A stretch of DNA of 64,000 nucleotides. Origin: Tropicimonas sediminicola (GTDB taxonomy: Bacteria; Pseudomonadota; Alphaproteobacteria; Rhodobacterales; Rhodobacteraceae). The notes under the pieces were generated by a model that saw nothing but the letters and a program-made list of their open reading frames with translations, did not search any database and was not told the origin of the DNA. Shown piece by piece: positions 27,867 to 36,370 of the stretch; the first letter of the stretch is position 1, and each line of letters opens with the position of its first letter. The stretch covers positions 62,001 through 126,000 of the forward strand of contig NZ_FZOY01000004.1 in the NCBI RefSeq assembly GCF_900188335.1, written 5' to 3'. The translations under genes and the position numbers were made by a program.

Positions 27867-29297
27867 CTAAGCGCCGGAGCGCTTGCGTCTGCCGGAGCCT
27901 CGGTCGAGTTCCGAGGAGGAAAAGCTCTGCGCCCAGCCAAGACCGAGGATGGCCGCGAAAGCAGCCGGGACCGCCGGGATCTGCAGGCTGAAATCGACCA
28001 GCGAATGGAGCGCCGCGACGACGAAACAGGCCAGCGCAAAGGCGGGCACGACGCGGTTCCGCCGCCGGCGTAGCACGCCGAGCATCAGCCGCCAGCCGAT
28101 CATCCCGAGCGCGAGATAGAAAGCCGCTGCCGCCGGCAGGCCGAATTCGTAGGCATTCTCCAGGTAGCTGCTGTGCGCCATTGCCCATTCGCCGGCACCC
28201 GCCGCGACGAGCGGCACGTAGGCCCGGAAGGTGTCGTGGAATGCCCCGGCGCCATGCCCGAGCAAAGGCCGATCGAGCGCGCCTTCGACGACGTAGGGAT
28301 AAACCTCGAAGCGCAGATCCGGGCCCGTGGTTTCCAGTCGCTCCAGAAGGAACCCGGAACTCGTCAGGAGCACGAAGGCGGCGATTGCCGCCACCATCGC
28401 CCAGACCATCCGCATGTTACCGCCCTTCGGGCTGCGGAGCGCCAGGGCGAACACCAGCACACCGATCAGCCCGGAGGCGCCGCCGGCCCGGGAACCGGTC
28501 AGGATCAGCGCCGCAAGGCAGATCAGCCCGCCGAGCCCGAACAGCCACCCACCGGCAAAGAAACGTTCGAGAAAATTGCGCAGGCTCGCCAGCGCCGTAC
28601 CGCCCTCGCCCCCCGCCGTGATGCCGGTGTAGGCGGCGAAATTGGCGAGCACGCCGAAGGCCGCATAGGTCGCGTAGGAATTTCGGTTGGTAAAGCTCGC
28701 CCGCACGGCGTTGCCCTCGACCTCCGACCCGATCAGCGGGTTGACCCCGGAAACCTGCGCCTGGATGCCGTAGACGGCCAGCACCATCGAGAAGATGGCG
28801 ATGGCCCGGATGAAATCCGTCGCCAGGGCCCCCGACCCCGCGCTGCGCAGGATGACCCAGAAGATCATCGCGTAGCAGGTCAGCCGCAACACCACCTGCT
28901 GCCCGAGCTCCGGCCGGGCCGAGATCGACTGCCCCCCGCCACCCGGGGCAATCTGCCAGATCGGATGCGCCAAAGGCTCCGCCATACCGCCGACAGTCTG
29001 AACCTGCAGCCAGACTAGCGCCGCGAAATATAGAATGCCCACCGGCAGCACACGCCGGGCAGGCAGGGGAACCTCGGTCGCAAGGTCGAGCACAAGCTGG
29101 AAGGCAAACAAGAGCAGGATGCCGGCGTAAAGCACGACCCATGCGATCGGCGTGATGCCGCCATTCAGGAAGGCGACCGCAAGCACAAGAGCCAGCGCGG
29201 CCCATCCGACAGTTGCTTGTGCGAGCTGGCGCCACAACACTTCCGGTCGACCGCGACTCAACGAAGCGCTTTTCGAACCGAAACGTCCACCTGCCAT
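27867..29297 (-). CDS. O-antigen ligase/polymerase family membrane protein
   Basis: 476 aa with about 11-12 hydrophobic segments. The central ANFAAYTG region, the motif TGSRAGG, the periplasmic loop with GHGAGAFHDTFRAYVPL and a downstream HSSYLENAYEFGLP are typical of the Wzy_C/O-antigen ligase family. It joins or polymerises glycan units at the periplasmic face of the inner membrane. The ATG at 29297 is preferred; a TTG at 29312 would add five residues. It fits the polysaccharide island with the Wzc-type protein. Whether it is a polymerase or a ligase cannot be told. Confidence 0.88.
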   Translation of the reverse strand: MAGGRFGSKSASLSRGRPEVLWRQLAQATVGWAALALVLAVAFLNGGITPIAWVVLYAGILLLFAFQLVLDLATEVPLPARRVLPVGILYFAALVWLQVQTVGGMAEPLAHPIWQIAPGGGGQSISARPELGQQVVLRLTCYAMIFWVILRSAGSGALATDFIRAIAIFSMVLAVYGIQAQVSGVNPLIGSEVEGNAVRASFTNRNSYATYAAFGVLANFAAYTGITAGGEGGTALASLRNFLERFFAGGWLFGLGGLICLAALILTGSRAGGASGLIGVLVFALALRSPKGGNMRMVWAMVAAIAAFVLLTSSGFLLERLETTGPDLRFEVYPYVVEGALDRPLLGHGAGAFHDTFRAYVPLVAAGAGEWAMAHSSYLENAYEFGLPAAAAFYLALGMIGWRLMLGVLRRRRNRVVPAFALACFVVAALHSLVDFSLQIPAVPAAFAAILGLGWAQSFSSSELDRGSGRRKRSGA

Positions 29298-29482
29298 CAA
29301 TCCGCGCCCCAATGCTTATTTTGCATGCAACGGCTATATGGCAACGGGCTCGGAGAAGGTATCGAATTGTTGGCAAATGGCCAGTTCCGAGCATGAGATT
29401 GCTGCAACACCAATGATCGTTTGACCGCCAGGATGGAGGCATGGTACCCGGATTTCAATTTCGTCGACAGGAGCCGTTTGAA

Positions 29483-29830
29483 ATGACGAAGCTTGTACTT
29501 TCACGTGTGAGCCATTCCCGATCCATCCTTTTCGCAAGCGCCTGTTTCGCCATCTTTGGCGGAAGCGCCTTTGGTCAAGTCGCATTCCCGAGCAACACAT
29601 GCAACGGTAGCGGCGCCAAGGCGGCATACGACCAGCTTTTTGTTCTGTATACTAACTCGCCCAACGACCCCGTGGCTCAACAGATTTACGCGGATCAGGC
29701 GACCTGGCTGAACTCCTGCTGTTCCAGCAACAACAATCCTTCGGATGACAAGCTGTGCGCCTGCCATAGCCCGTACATCGCAAGTTCGGCTTCTTCGCAG
29801 TACAATCAGAACCAGTGCACAACAGGCTGA
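29483..29830 (+). CDS. Small secreted Cys-rich protein
   Basis: 115 aa from ATG 29483 (AGGAG 9 bases upstream); ATG 29441 would add 14 residues. The signal peptide ends near GGSAFG-QVAF. The mature chain of about 84 aa contains six Cys: one in SNTCNGSG, a CC pair in WLNSCCSSNN, CAC in DKLCACHSPY and one in NQCTTG. It is rich in Ser/Asn/Gln and looks disulfide-stabilised. I recognise no family. It lies alone between the O-antigen-ligase-like gene and the arsenic operon, divergent from the former. Likely exported, possibly cell-surface. Confidence 0.65.
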   Translation: MTKLVLSRVSHSRSILFASACFAIFGGSAFGQVAFPSNTCNGSGAKAAYDQLFVLYTNSPNDPVAQQIYADQATWLNSCCSSNNNPSDDKLCACHSPYIASSASSQYNQNQCTTG

Positions 29831-30154
29831 GGTCGTGAACTGAGCGCAAGGTAACGACCGAGCGCTCAGACCTCACAAGTGCAACCAGATCTTGCTGTAG
29901 GACCCAGTCCGCCAAATTGTTTTTGGCGGACACGCCGGATTGAATTCGGTGCGCGCCGGGTCGCTCCCAAGTCAATGCGGCTTTCGTCCTGACAATCGGT
30001 GATATCTGGGGGGTGAATGCCCCAATGAGCCGGTCTCGAAAGCTCTGTCCCACCGGAGTCATGCCATTTCGGCAGCCGCGACTGTTCCGCCCCTTGCCAC
30101 GGGCCTTCCGCCGTCCTTGTGGATATGCGCGGGGCGCGGGGCACGGATCTGAGT
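29831..30154. other. Intergenic region with inverted repeat (324 bases)
   Basis: No gene is supported. It contains a perfect 8-bp inverted repeat CCGCCAAA-TTGTT-TTTGGCGG at 29909-29929 that could serve as a terminator for the Cys-rich protein gene or be a decayed element end. An open minus-strand frame over part of it has no family motif. Confidence 0.4.
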
Positions 30155-31201
30155 TCACTTTCCCTCGGTCGCGCGGGCCTCTTCTCCGTCCCCCGCGTCG
30201 AACCTCTGCCGCGTGCGGTTTGCGAAGGCCACGAGCGAGAGCATCACCGGGACCTCCACCAGCACGCCGACCACGGTCGCCAGGGCCGCGCCGGAGCCGA
30301 GGCCGAAGAGGCTGATCGCCACGGCGACGGCCAGTTCGAAGAAGTTCGACGTGCCGATCATCGCGCAGGGCGCAGCGATCCGGTGCGGGACTTTGAGCGC
30401 CCACGCGGCCCCGTAGGCGAGCGCGAAGATCGAGTAGCTCTGCAGGATGATCGGGACCGCGATCAGCAGGATCGCTGCGGGCCGCGCGACGATGGTCTCG
30501 GCCTGCAGGGCGAAGAGGATCACCACGGTCACGGCGAGCGCCACGGCGGAGACGGGCGAGACCCTGGCCTTGAAGGCGGCGATGGCTTCGGGCGTGCCGA
30601 GGTGGCGGCGGGTCATCAGGCCGGCGATCAGCGGCAGCACGATGTAGAGGACGACCGACAGCAGCAGCGTCTCCCATGGCACGGCGATCTCGGTCACGCC
30701 CAGCAGGAATGCCACGATCGGGGCGAAGGCGACGACCATGATGAGGTCGTTCACCGTCACCTGCACGAGCGTGTAGTTCGGATCGCCCCGGGTCAGGTTC
30801 GACCAGACGAAGACCATCGCCGTGCAGGGCGCGGCGCCGAGCAGGATCAGGCCGGCGATGTATTGCTGGGCGTCGGCGGGGGCGATCCAGGGGGCGAAGA
30901 TGTGCTCGAAGAACAGCACGGCGAGCAGTGCCATGGTGAAGGGCTTGATCAGCCAGTTCACCACCAGCGTGATGATCAGCCCCCTGGGGGCCTTGGCGAC
31001 ATCGTGGATCGAGCCGAGATCGACGCCGATCATCATCGGGTAGACCATCGCCCAGATCAGCACCGCGACCACCAGGTTCACCGAGAAGAGCTCCGCACCG
31101 GCGACAAAGGTGACGAGGCCGGGGGCGATATTGCCAAGGACAAGGCCGGCGAGCATGGCCAGCCCGACCCAGATCGTGAGGTAGCGTTCGAAACGGGACA
31201 T
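30155..31201 (-). CDS. acr3: ACR3 family arsenite efflux transporter
   Basis: 348 aa, about ten transmembrane segments. It exports arsenite (and in some cases antimonite) across the inner membrane. Family signatures are [14 protein letters not shown], the conserved Cys in [36 protein letters not shown], and [14 protein letters not shown]. It is the last gene of the arsenic operon, 18 bases after arsJ. With the ArsC part of the upstream fusion it forms the classical reduction-then-export route. Likely induced through the ArsR operator at 34454. Confidence 0.95.
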   Translation of the reverse strand: MSRFERYLTIWVGLAMLAGLVLGNIAPGLVTFVAGAELFSVNLVVAVLIWAMVYPMMIGVDLGSIHDVAKAPRGLIITLVVNWLIKPFTMALLAVLFFEHIFAPWIAPADAQQYIAGLILLGAAPCTAMVFVWSNLTRGDPNYTLVQVTVNDLIMVVAFAPIVAFLLGVTEIAVPWETLLLSVVLYIVLPLIAGLMTRRHLGTPEAIAAFKARVSPVSAVALAVTVVILFALQAETIVARPAAILLIAVPIILQSYSIFALAYGAAWALKVPHRIAAPCAMIGTSNFFELAVAVAISLFGLGSGAALATVVGVLVEVPVMLSLVAFANRTRQRFDAGDGEEARATEGK

Positions 31202-31219
31202 CTGAGGACTTTCGATGAA

Positions 31220-32488
31220 TTAGGTAGGGGCAGTCCGGGGAGCGCCCGCGTGGAGCTGGCGCGTCGCGAGCCAGGAGAGACCGGCCATCAACGCGGCAGT
31301 GCCCAGCGTCAGGGGCAAGCCGCCGACCTGGTAGCTCAGACCGGACAGCAGGGTGCCGAGCAGCCGCCCGGCGGCGTTCGACATGTAGTAGAAACCCACG
31401 TCCATCGTGACCCGGTCATCTCGCGTGAAGGCAAGGATCAGGTAGGAATGGACCGAGGAATTGATGGCGAAGACGAAGCCGAACACCATCAGCCCCGCCA
31501 CCAGCGTGATCGTCAGCCACTGGGTCGGTTCCCCGGCCATCAGCGCGCAGAGCGCAAGAGCCGCGGGGATCAGCGTGAGCAGACCCACCCATTGCACTGC
31601 CAGCGCGACGATCTGGTCGGTGGTCTTGTCCTTCGCCTTCAGCAGCCCGGGCGCCCAGGCCTGCACCGCGCCATAGGCGATGATCCAGAGCGCCATGAAG
31701 GTGCCGATCTGGAAGAAGGCCATGCGGTTGCCGGCCTCGGAGCCGTCGGAGAGCACCGCGTAGAAGTAGATCGGGATGCCGACCACGAACCAGACGTCGC
31801 GCGCGCCGAACAGGAACACCCGGGCCAGCGAGAGCAGGTTCACGTTGCGGTCCTTGGAGAAGACCTCCTTGAACTTCGCCCCCTTGCGGCCCTGCGGCAG
31901 GCCGCTCGGCATGAAGATCGCGATGGCGACAAGGATCGCCGCCAGCACCGCCGCCATGGCGATGACCGATCCGATGAACCCGACCGTGCCGAGCAGCACC
32001 GTGCCGAGCAGGAAGCCCACGCCCTTCACCGCGTTCTTCGACCCGGTGAGATAGGCGACCCAGCGGAACAGCCCGTCGCCCGTGCTGGGCGCGAGCAGCT
32101 TCACGGCCGATTTGGAGGACATCTTGGAGAGGTCCTTGGCCACGCCGGACAGCCCCTGCACGACCATCACGTAGACGACCGAGGCCGCAAGCCCCCATTC
32201 CGGGTCCAACCCGGCGAGCGCCAGCAGCGCCACGATCTGGATGCCGAGCCCCGCGTAGAGCGTCGAGGTCAGCCCGAACCGCGCCGCGATCCAGCCCGCC
32301 GAGAGGTTCGTCACCATGCCCATGAACTCGTAGAGCAGGAACAGGTAGGCCAGCTGGATCGGCGAGAAGCCCAGCGTGTGGAAGTGCAGCAGCACCAGCA
32401 TCCGCAGCGCGCCATCGGTGAGCATGAAGGCCCAGTAGGCGGCGGTAACGGCGATATAGGCCGAGAGGCCCTGCTTGCGGTCGTCCAT
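31220..32488 (-). CDS. arsJ: Organoarsenical efflux MFS transporter ArsJ
   Basis: 422 aa, about 12 hydrophobic segments of the major facilitator superfamily. The sequence is ArsJ-like (YWAFMLTDGALRMLVLLHFH, then TLGFSPIQLAYLFLLYEFMG, and GLSGVAKDLSKMSSKSAVK). ArsJ exports 1-arseno-3-phosphoglycerate made by the neighbouring GAPDH; the product then breaks down outside to arsenate. The ATG at 32488 overlaps the upstream stop by one base (TGATG); GTG 32491 is an alternative. The pairing with the GAPDH gene is diagnostic. Confidence 0.93.
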   Translation of the reverse strand: MDDRKQGLSAYIAVTAAYWAFMLTDGALRMLVLLHFHTLGFSPIQLAYLFLLYEFMGMVTNLSAGWIAARFGLTSTLYAGLGIQIVALLALAGLDPEWGLAASVVYVMVVQGLSGVAKDLSKMSSKSAVKLLAPSTGDGLFRWVAYLTGSKNAVKGVGFLLGTVLLGTVGFIGSVIAMAAVLAAILVAIAIFMPSGLPQGRKGAKFKEVFSKDRNVNLLSLARVFLFGARDVWFVVGIPIYFYAVLSDGSEAGNRMAFFQIGTFMALWIIAYGAVQAWAPGLLKAKDKTTDQIVALAVQWVGLLTLIPAALALCALMAGEPTQWLTITLVAGLMVFGFVFAINSSVHSYLILAFTRDDRVTMDVGFYYMSNAAGRLLGTLLSGLSYQVGGLPLTLGTAALMAGLSWLATRQLHAGAPRTAPT

Positions 32489-33498
32489 CACAGGTTGTCC
32501 ACGACAAGCCGGGTGACATCGGCCAGCCGGAAGGCATAGCCGTATTCGTTGTCGTACCAGGCATAGATCTTCACCTGGGTGCCGTTCACGACCATGGTCG
32601 ACAGCGCATCGATGATCGAGGACCGCTCGTCGTTGATGTAGTCGCAGGACACCAGCGGGCGGGTCTCGTAGCCGAGGATGCCGTCAAGCTCGCCCTCCGA
32701 GGCGGCCTTGAAAAGGGCGTTGACCTCTTCGACGGTGGTCTCGCGTTCCACCTCGAACACGCAATCGGTGAGCGAGGCGTTCAGGAGCGGCACCCGCACG
32801 GCATGGCCGTTCAGCCGGCCCTTCAGCTCCGGGTAGATCAGCGTGATCGCGGTGGCCGATCCGGTGGTGGTCGGGATCAGCGAGTTCAGCGCGGAGCGGG
32901 CGCGGCGCATGTCCTTGGCGGGCTTGTCGACGATCGTCTGGGTGTTGGTCACGTCGTGGATCGTGGTCATCGAGCCGTGCTTGATGCCGATCCCCTCATG
33001 GATGACCTTTACCACCGGCGCGAGGCAGTTGGTGGTGCAGGAAGCGGCGGTGACGAGGTTGTGCTGCGCGGGGTCGTAGATGTCGTGGTTGACGCCATAG
33101 ACGAGGTTCACCGCGCCACCGTCCTTGACCGGGGCGGACACGACGACTTTCTTCACGCCGGCATCGTAATAGGGCTGCACCTTCTCGCCGGTCTTGAAGA
33201 CCCCGGTGCAGTCCACCACCATGTCGATCCCCATCTCCTTGAGTGGCAGATCCTCGATCCGCGTCTCACGGGTCAGCCGCATCTTCTGACCATCGATGGT
33301 CAGGCTGTCCGCGTCATGCGAGATATCGGCGAGCCAGCGGCCGTGGACGGTGTCGAACTCCATCAGCAGCGCGTGCTGTTCCGGGTCGCCTGCCGCGTCG
33401 TTCAGCAGCACGATCTCGCCGTTCAGGCCCCGGTCGATGAAGGACCGCATCGCCAGCTTGCCCATGCGCCCCAGCCCGTTGATCGCGATTCTCGTCAT
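32488..33498 (-). CDS. ArsJ-associated glyceraldehyde-3-phosphate dehydrogenase
   Basis: 336 aa. The NAD-binding fold starts [20 protein letters not shown]. The catalytic Cys is in [12 protein letters not shown], and the C-terminal [15 protein letters not shown] is canonical. In ars operons this paralogue uses arsenate in place of phosphate to make 1-arseno-3-phosphoglycerate for export by ArsJ. The downstream overlap with arsJ supports that role over central glycolysis. It starts 96 bases after the ArsR-ArsC fusion, so it could share its promoter. Confidence 0.92.
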   Translation of the reverse strand: MTRIAINGLGRMGKLAMRSFIDRGLNGEIVLLNDAAGDPEQHALLMEFDTVHGRWLADISHDADSLTIDGQKMRLTRETRIEDLPLKEMGIDMVVDCTGVFKTGEKVQPYYDAGVKKVVVSAPVKDGGAVNLVYGVNHDIYDPAQHNLVTAASCTTNCLAPVVKVIHEGIGIKHGSMTTIHDVTNTQTIVDKPAKDMRRARSALNSLIPTTTGSATAITLIYPELKGRLNGHAVRVPLLNASLTDCVFEVERETTVEEVNALFKAASEGELDGILGYETRPLVSCDYINDERSSIIDALSTMVVNGTQVKIYAWYDNEYGYAFRLADVTRLVVDNL

Positions 33499-33594
33499 GG
33501 TGTCGTCGTCCGTTTCACTTGTGTTCCTGGAATTTCAAAGGTCGGCACGGCCACGCATAGCAGGCCGCGCCGTGATCTCCGTATGAAGCTTTGA

Positions 33595-34452
33595 CTACGC
33601 CCGCTCGGGGATATCGGAGACCTGCCCGATCTCGTCCAGCCGCACCTGCAGCGAGAACTTGTCGAGCGTCGCGATTGGCAGGTTCATGAAGATCGAGATC
33701 CGGTTGCGCAGCATCCGGTAGGTCTCGGAAAAGGCGAGCCGCCGCTCCGCCTCGTTGCCCTCGACCCGAACCGGATCGGGAACGCCCCAATGGGCCGACA
33801 TCGGTTGGCCGGGCCAGACGGGGCAGATCTCGGCGGCAGCCTTGTCGCAGACGGTAAAGACGAAATCGAGCCGCGGCGCGTCGACGCCAGAGAACTCTTC
33901 CCAGTTCTTGGTGCGGAGCGCCGAGGTGTCGTGCTCGAGGTTCGCAAGCAGCTCCATGGTGAACGGATGCGGCCCTGTCGAGGCGGGCATCGACCCGGCG
34001 GAGAATGCACGGAAACGGCCCTCCCCCTCTTCGTTCATGATGGATTCGGCAATCAGGGAGCGGGCGGAGTTACCCGTACAGAGAAAGAGGACATTGTAAG
34101 TATCTTGGGCCATGGGGGCCTCCAACAATTTCTTGGAACGTTCGGCGACGGGGTAGCAGAGCTCCGGGCGTGACAGGCAGCAGCCCTCCAGCAGGAAGGA
34201 CAGCAGTTCCCGGATCTCGTCGGTATTGGCGGTGTATCGGAGGTTCCGGCCTTCCCGGACCCGCCGGATCAACCCGGCGTTGAGCAGGACCGACAGGTTG
34301 TTTGACAGGGTGTTGAGGCGAATGCCCAGCGTGTCGGCGATCTCTCCCGGCAGACGGCCATGCGTGCCGGATTGCACGAGGATTCGAAAGATATCGAGCC
34401 TCAGTGGCTGGGAGAGGGCGAAGAACGCTGCGGATGCCGTCTGCTTTTCCAT
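33595..34452 (-). CDS. ArsR-type regulator fused to ArsC (low-molecular-weight phosphatase type) arsenate reductase
   Basis: 285 aa in one continuous frame. Residues 1-110 are an ArsR winged helix (ALSQPLRLDIFRILVQSGTH, then NTLSNNLSVLLNAGLIRRVR) with cysteines C91, C92 and C99 placed as an As(III) sensor site (CC-x6-C). Residues about 114-285 are an LMW-phosphatase-type ArsC: C125 and R131 in LCTGNSARS, the DPV segment GVPDPVRV, and redox cysteines C202 and C210 (VCDKAAAEIC). The internal Met114 (MAQDTYN) looks like the original ArsC start. It should repress the operon and reduce arsenate. The fusion is seen directly. Confidence 0.92.
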   Translation of the reverse strand: MEKQTASAAFFALSQPLRLDIFRILVQSGTHGRLPGEIADTLGIRLNTLSNNLSVLLNAGLIRRVREGRNLRYTANTDEIRELLSFLLEGCCLSRPELCYPVAERSKKLLEAPMAQDTYNVLFLCTGNSARSLIAESIMNEEGEGRFRAFSAGSMPASTGPHPFTMELLANLEHDTSALRTKNWEEFSGVDAPRLDFVFTVCDKAAAEICPVWPGQPMSAHWGVPDPVRVEGNEAERRLAFSETYRMLRNRISIFMNLPIATLDKFSLQVRLDEIGQVSDIPERA

Positions 34453-34453
34453 A

Positions 34454-34463
34454 ATTCACGAAT
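34454..34463. promoter_or_regulatory. Candidate ArsR operator
   Basis: ATTC-AC-GAAT is a perfect inverted repeat within the AT-rich tract ATAATTCACGAATAAT, immediately upstream of the arsR-arsC start codon. It resembles known ArsR operators (ATTCxxxGAAT-type). Autoregulation is inferred. Confidence 0.5.
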
Positions 34464-34604
34464 AATGGAAGTGTCTGAGCCGGTCAATTGGGATTCCGCT
34501 CTCGGGCGTGGGAACCATCTCCGGTTTCGAGCGTTACGTCTATTTCAAGCCACTGGGCCTTGCTGGCTTCATGCGGCTTTGCAGCACCGCCTCCGGAACC
34601 AGAT

Positions 34605-34633
34605 TTGATACCCAGGGTATATTTAAATAATTT
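34605..34633 (+). promoter_or_regulatory. Sigma-70-like promoter with palindrome in the spacer
   Basis: TTGATA (34605-34610), a 17-base spacer, then TAATTT (34628-34633) is a near-consensus housekeeping promoter. The spacer carries a perfect 13-base palindrome ATACCCAGGGTAT (34608-34620), a likely repressor site. It lies about 70 bases before the 41-aa ORF. Confidence 0.55.
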
Positions 34634-34704
34634 CTGGGTTGCCATTCCGAGGCCCCGGGCTATATCCTATGCGGCAAGGCAGCAATCAGAGCAGGAGGTG
34701 CACA

Positions 34705-34830
34705 ATGCATCCGAATCATGGCTACCAGATGCTGACCGGAGTCCGGCGCCGCGGCGCCAAGATGATGTTCGGCAGCATGAGGGATCTTGCCGAGCCCATC
34801 CGCACTATGTGGCGGGCCGTCAGATCCTGA
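34705..34830 (+). CDS. Small basic protein (41 aa) in its own transcription unit
   Basis: The product begins MHPNHGYQMLTGVRRRGAKM, followed by MFGSMRDLAEPIRTMW and ending RAVRS. AGGAGG lies 6 bases before ATG 34705, a near-perfect ribosome-binding site. The predicted protein is basic with a possibly amphipathic C-terminal helix. A near-consensus promoter lies upstream and a strong hairpin just downstream, making a transcript of roughly 220 bases. No family is recognised. It could also be a small RNA whose ORF is incidental, but the ribosome-binding site argues for translation. Confidence 0.6.
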   Translation: MHPNHGYQMLTGVRRRGAKMMFGSMRDLAEPIRTMWRAVRS

Positions 34831-34838
34831 TCGAACGC

Positions 34839-34864
34839 AAGGCCGCCGGTCCCCCGGCGGCCTT
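34839..34864 (+). terminator. Strong hairpin after the 41-aa ORF
   Basis: AAGGCCGCCGG pairs perfectly with CCGGCGGCCTT around a TCCC loop (11 bp). The T-tract is weak (TTCGTCGT). Confidence 0.65.
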
Positions 34865-35210
34865 CGTCGTATCCGGCGCACGTCGTTCAATCGACATCCC
34901 CCAGATATGCATTGCGCTTGGCCGCAAACCGATCAGGTCAATCGATTGATTTGAGGAATGGCCAATGCGCTGTCGCGCGCGCGGTTGACAGGGCGCGGGT
35001 CGAGACGGCCATACTCGGACCAGGGAGAGCCGGCGAGGCGGAAACGCAACGCCGGCAAAAACGAGGGGAGATCAGCCACATAACCCGCGAAGACGGCCGC
35101 CAGAGCCGCTTACGGGTTTGTGGGTATTGAAATTCTGCACCGACACCGGGCAGAACAGAGGATATTGGCAAGAAAAACAGACCAATATCGAATGTCTAGG
35201 GAGGACACCA
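34865..35210. other. Upstream region of the TRAP transporter operon (346 bases)
   Basis: No ORF is supported. It includes AATCGATTGATTTGA at about 34939, and then a relatively AT-rich stretch (35110-35200) that ends in AGGGAGGA, the ribosome-binding site of dctP. The dctP promoter is expected here; no consensus could be fixed. Confidence 0.4.
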
Positions 35211-36257
35211 ATGAACACCAAGCTTTTCGGCTTCCTTGCCGGCACGACTGTCGCGGTCGCGGGGACCGCCACGGCACAGGAAACCTTCGAGATGACCTCG
35301 GCCTTCGGGAAGAACCTCCCGATCCTCGGCACGGCCGCCGTCGATTTCGTCGACAAGATCAACTCGATCTCGGAAGGCGTGGAGTTCGAGCATTTCGATC
35401 CCGGCGAACTGGTCCCGACGCTGGAGGCACTGGACGCCGTATCCAACGGCTCGGTAGACGCCGCCTTCACCACGGCAGGCTACTGGCAGGGCAAGATGGC
35501 TTCCGCCGGCCTGTTCGCGGCCGTACCGTTCGGCCCGGAGCCCGGCGAGATGCTGGCCTGGATGATGTATGACGACGGGCTCGCGCTCTACCAGGAGATG
35601 TACGACATGAACGGCTACGACGTTCACGTCATCCCCTGCGGCATGTACGCGCCGGAAACCTCGGGCTGGTTCAAGGAGGAGATCACCTCCCTCGACGACC
35701 TCCAGGGCCTGAACATGCGCTTCTTCGGCCTCGGCGCCGAGGTCATGCAGAAGCTCGGCGTCTCGACCTCGCTGCTCGCCGGCGGCGACATCTTCCCGGC
35801 GCTGGAGCGCGGCGCGATCGACGCGACCGAATTCTCGATGCCGCTGGTCGACGCCCGTCTCGGCTTCTACCAGATCGCGAAGTACAACTATTTCCCCGGC
35901 TGGCACCAGCCGGCGACGATCTTTGAACTCCTGGTGAACAAGGACCGCTGGGAAGATCTCGACGAACTCTCCCAGAAGCAGGTCGAGATCGCCTGCACCG
36001 CGAACCTCGCCACCAACTTCGCCGAGGGCGAGGCCAAGAACTTCCCGGCCATGGTCGAGAACGTCGAACAGCACGGCGTGACGATCAAGCAGTGGGAGCC
36101 CGAGTTCCTCGAGGCCTTCGAAGGCGCCTGGCTCGAAGTTGCCGAGGAGTTGGCCGCCGAGGACGAGCACTTCGCCAAGACCTGGGCCGACCTTCAGGAA
36201 TTCCGCGAAGGTTACGCCACCTGGTTCAATAACATCTACCTGCCGCGCCCGCGCTGA
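35211..36257 (+). CDS. dctP: TRAP transporter substrate-binding protein (DctP)
   Basis: 348 aa. Signal peptide NTKLFGFLAGTTVAVAGTAT with cleavage before QET. The mature protein is DctP-like: DAAFTTAGYWQGKM, LDDLQGLNMRFFGLGAEVMQ, the ligand-pocket region GGDIFPALERGAIDATEFS, and FPGWHQPATIFELLVNK. It binds an organic acid in the periplasm for the DctQM permease. GGGAGGA precedes ATG 35211. Adjacency to ureide catabolism genes suggests a purine-related acid or a short organic acid; the ligand is unknown. Confidence 0.93.
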   Translation: MNTKLFGFLAGTTVAVAGTATAQETFEMTSAFGKNLPILGTAAVDFVDKINSISEGVEFEHFDPGELVPTLEALDAVSNGSVDAAFTTAGYWQGKMASAGLFAAVPFGPEPGEMLAWMMYDDGLALYQEMYDMNGYDVHVIPCGMYAPETSGWFKEEITSLDDLQGLNMRFFGLGAEVMQKLGVSTSLLAGGDIFPALERGAIDATEFSMPLVDARLGFYQIAKYNYFPGWHQPATIFELLVNKDRWEDLDELSQKQVEIACTANLATNFAEGEAKNFPAMVENVEQHGVTIKQWEPEFLEAFEGAWLEVAEELAAEDEHFAKTWADLQEFREGYATWFNNIYLPRPR

Positions 36258-36278
36258 GCCGCAGGCACGCATCGATCG

Positions 36279-36300
36279 GACGGGGCCTTCGGGCGCCGTC
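36279..36300 (+). terminator. Intercistronic hairpin between dctP and dctQ
   Basis: GACGGGGCC and GGCGCCGTC pair with one mismatch around a TTCG tetraloop, with no T-tract. Such hairpins after dctP usually attenuate downstream transcription or protect the dctP mRNA; inference. Confidence 0.45.
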
Positions 36301-36370
36301 CTCCAGGCACGGGCCCGGCGCGGCCCGATGCCTCTGAAATCCTTTTCTCAGCCATACGAGGCACCCCGCG

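Noticed and set aside
29866-30144. Possible transposase remnant on the minus strand
   Set aside because: The open frame has no DDE, HTH or other transposase motif, and no flanking direct repeats were seen; only an 8-bp inverted repeat.
30119-32539. 806-aa plus-strand frame opposite acr3 and arsJ
   Set aside because: Hydrophilic His/Asp/Arg-rich product typical of the complement of membrane-protein genes; no motifs.
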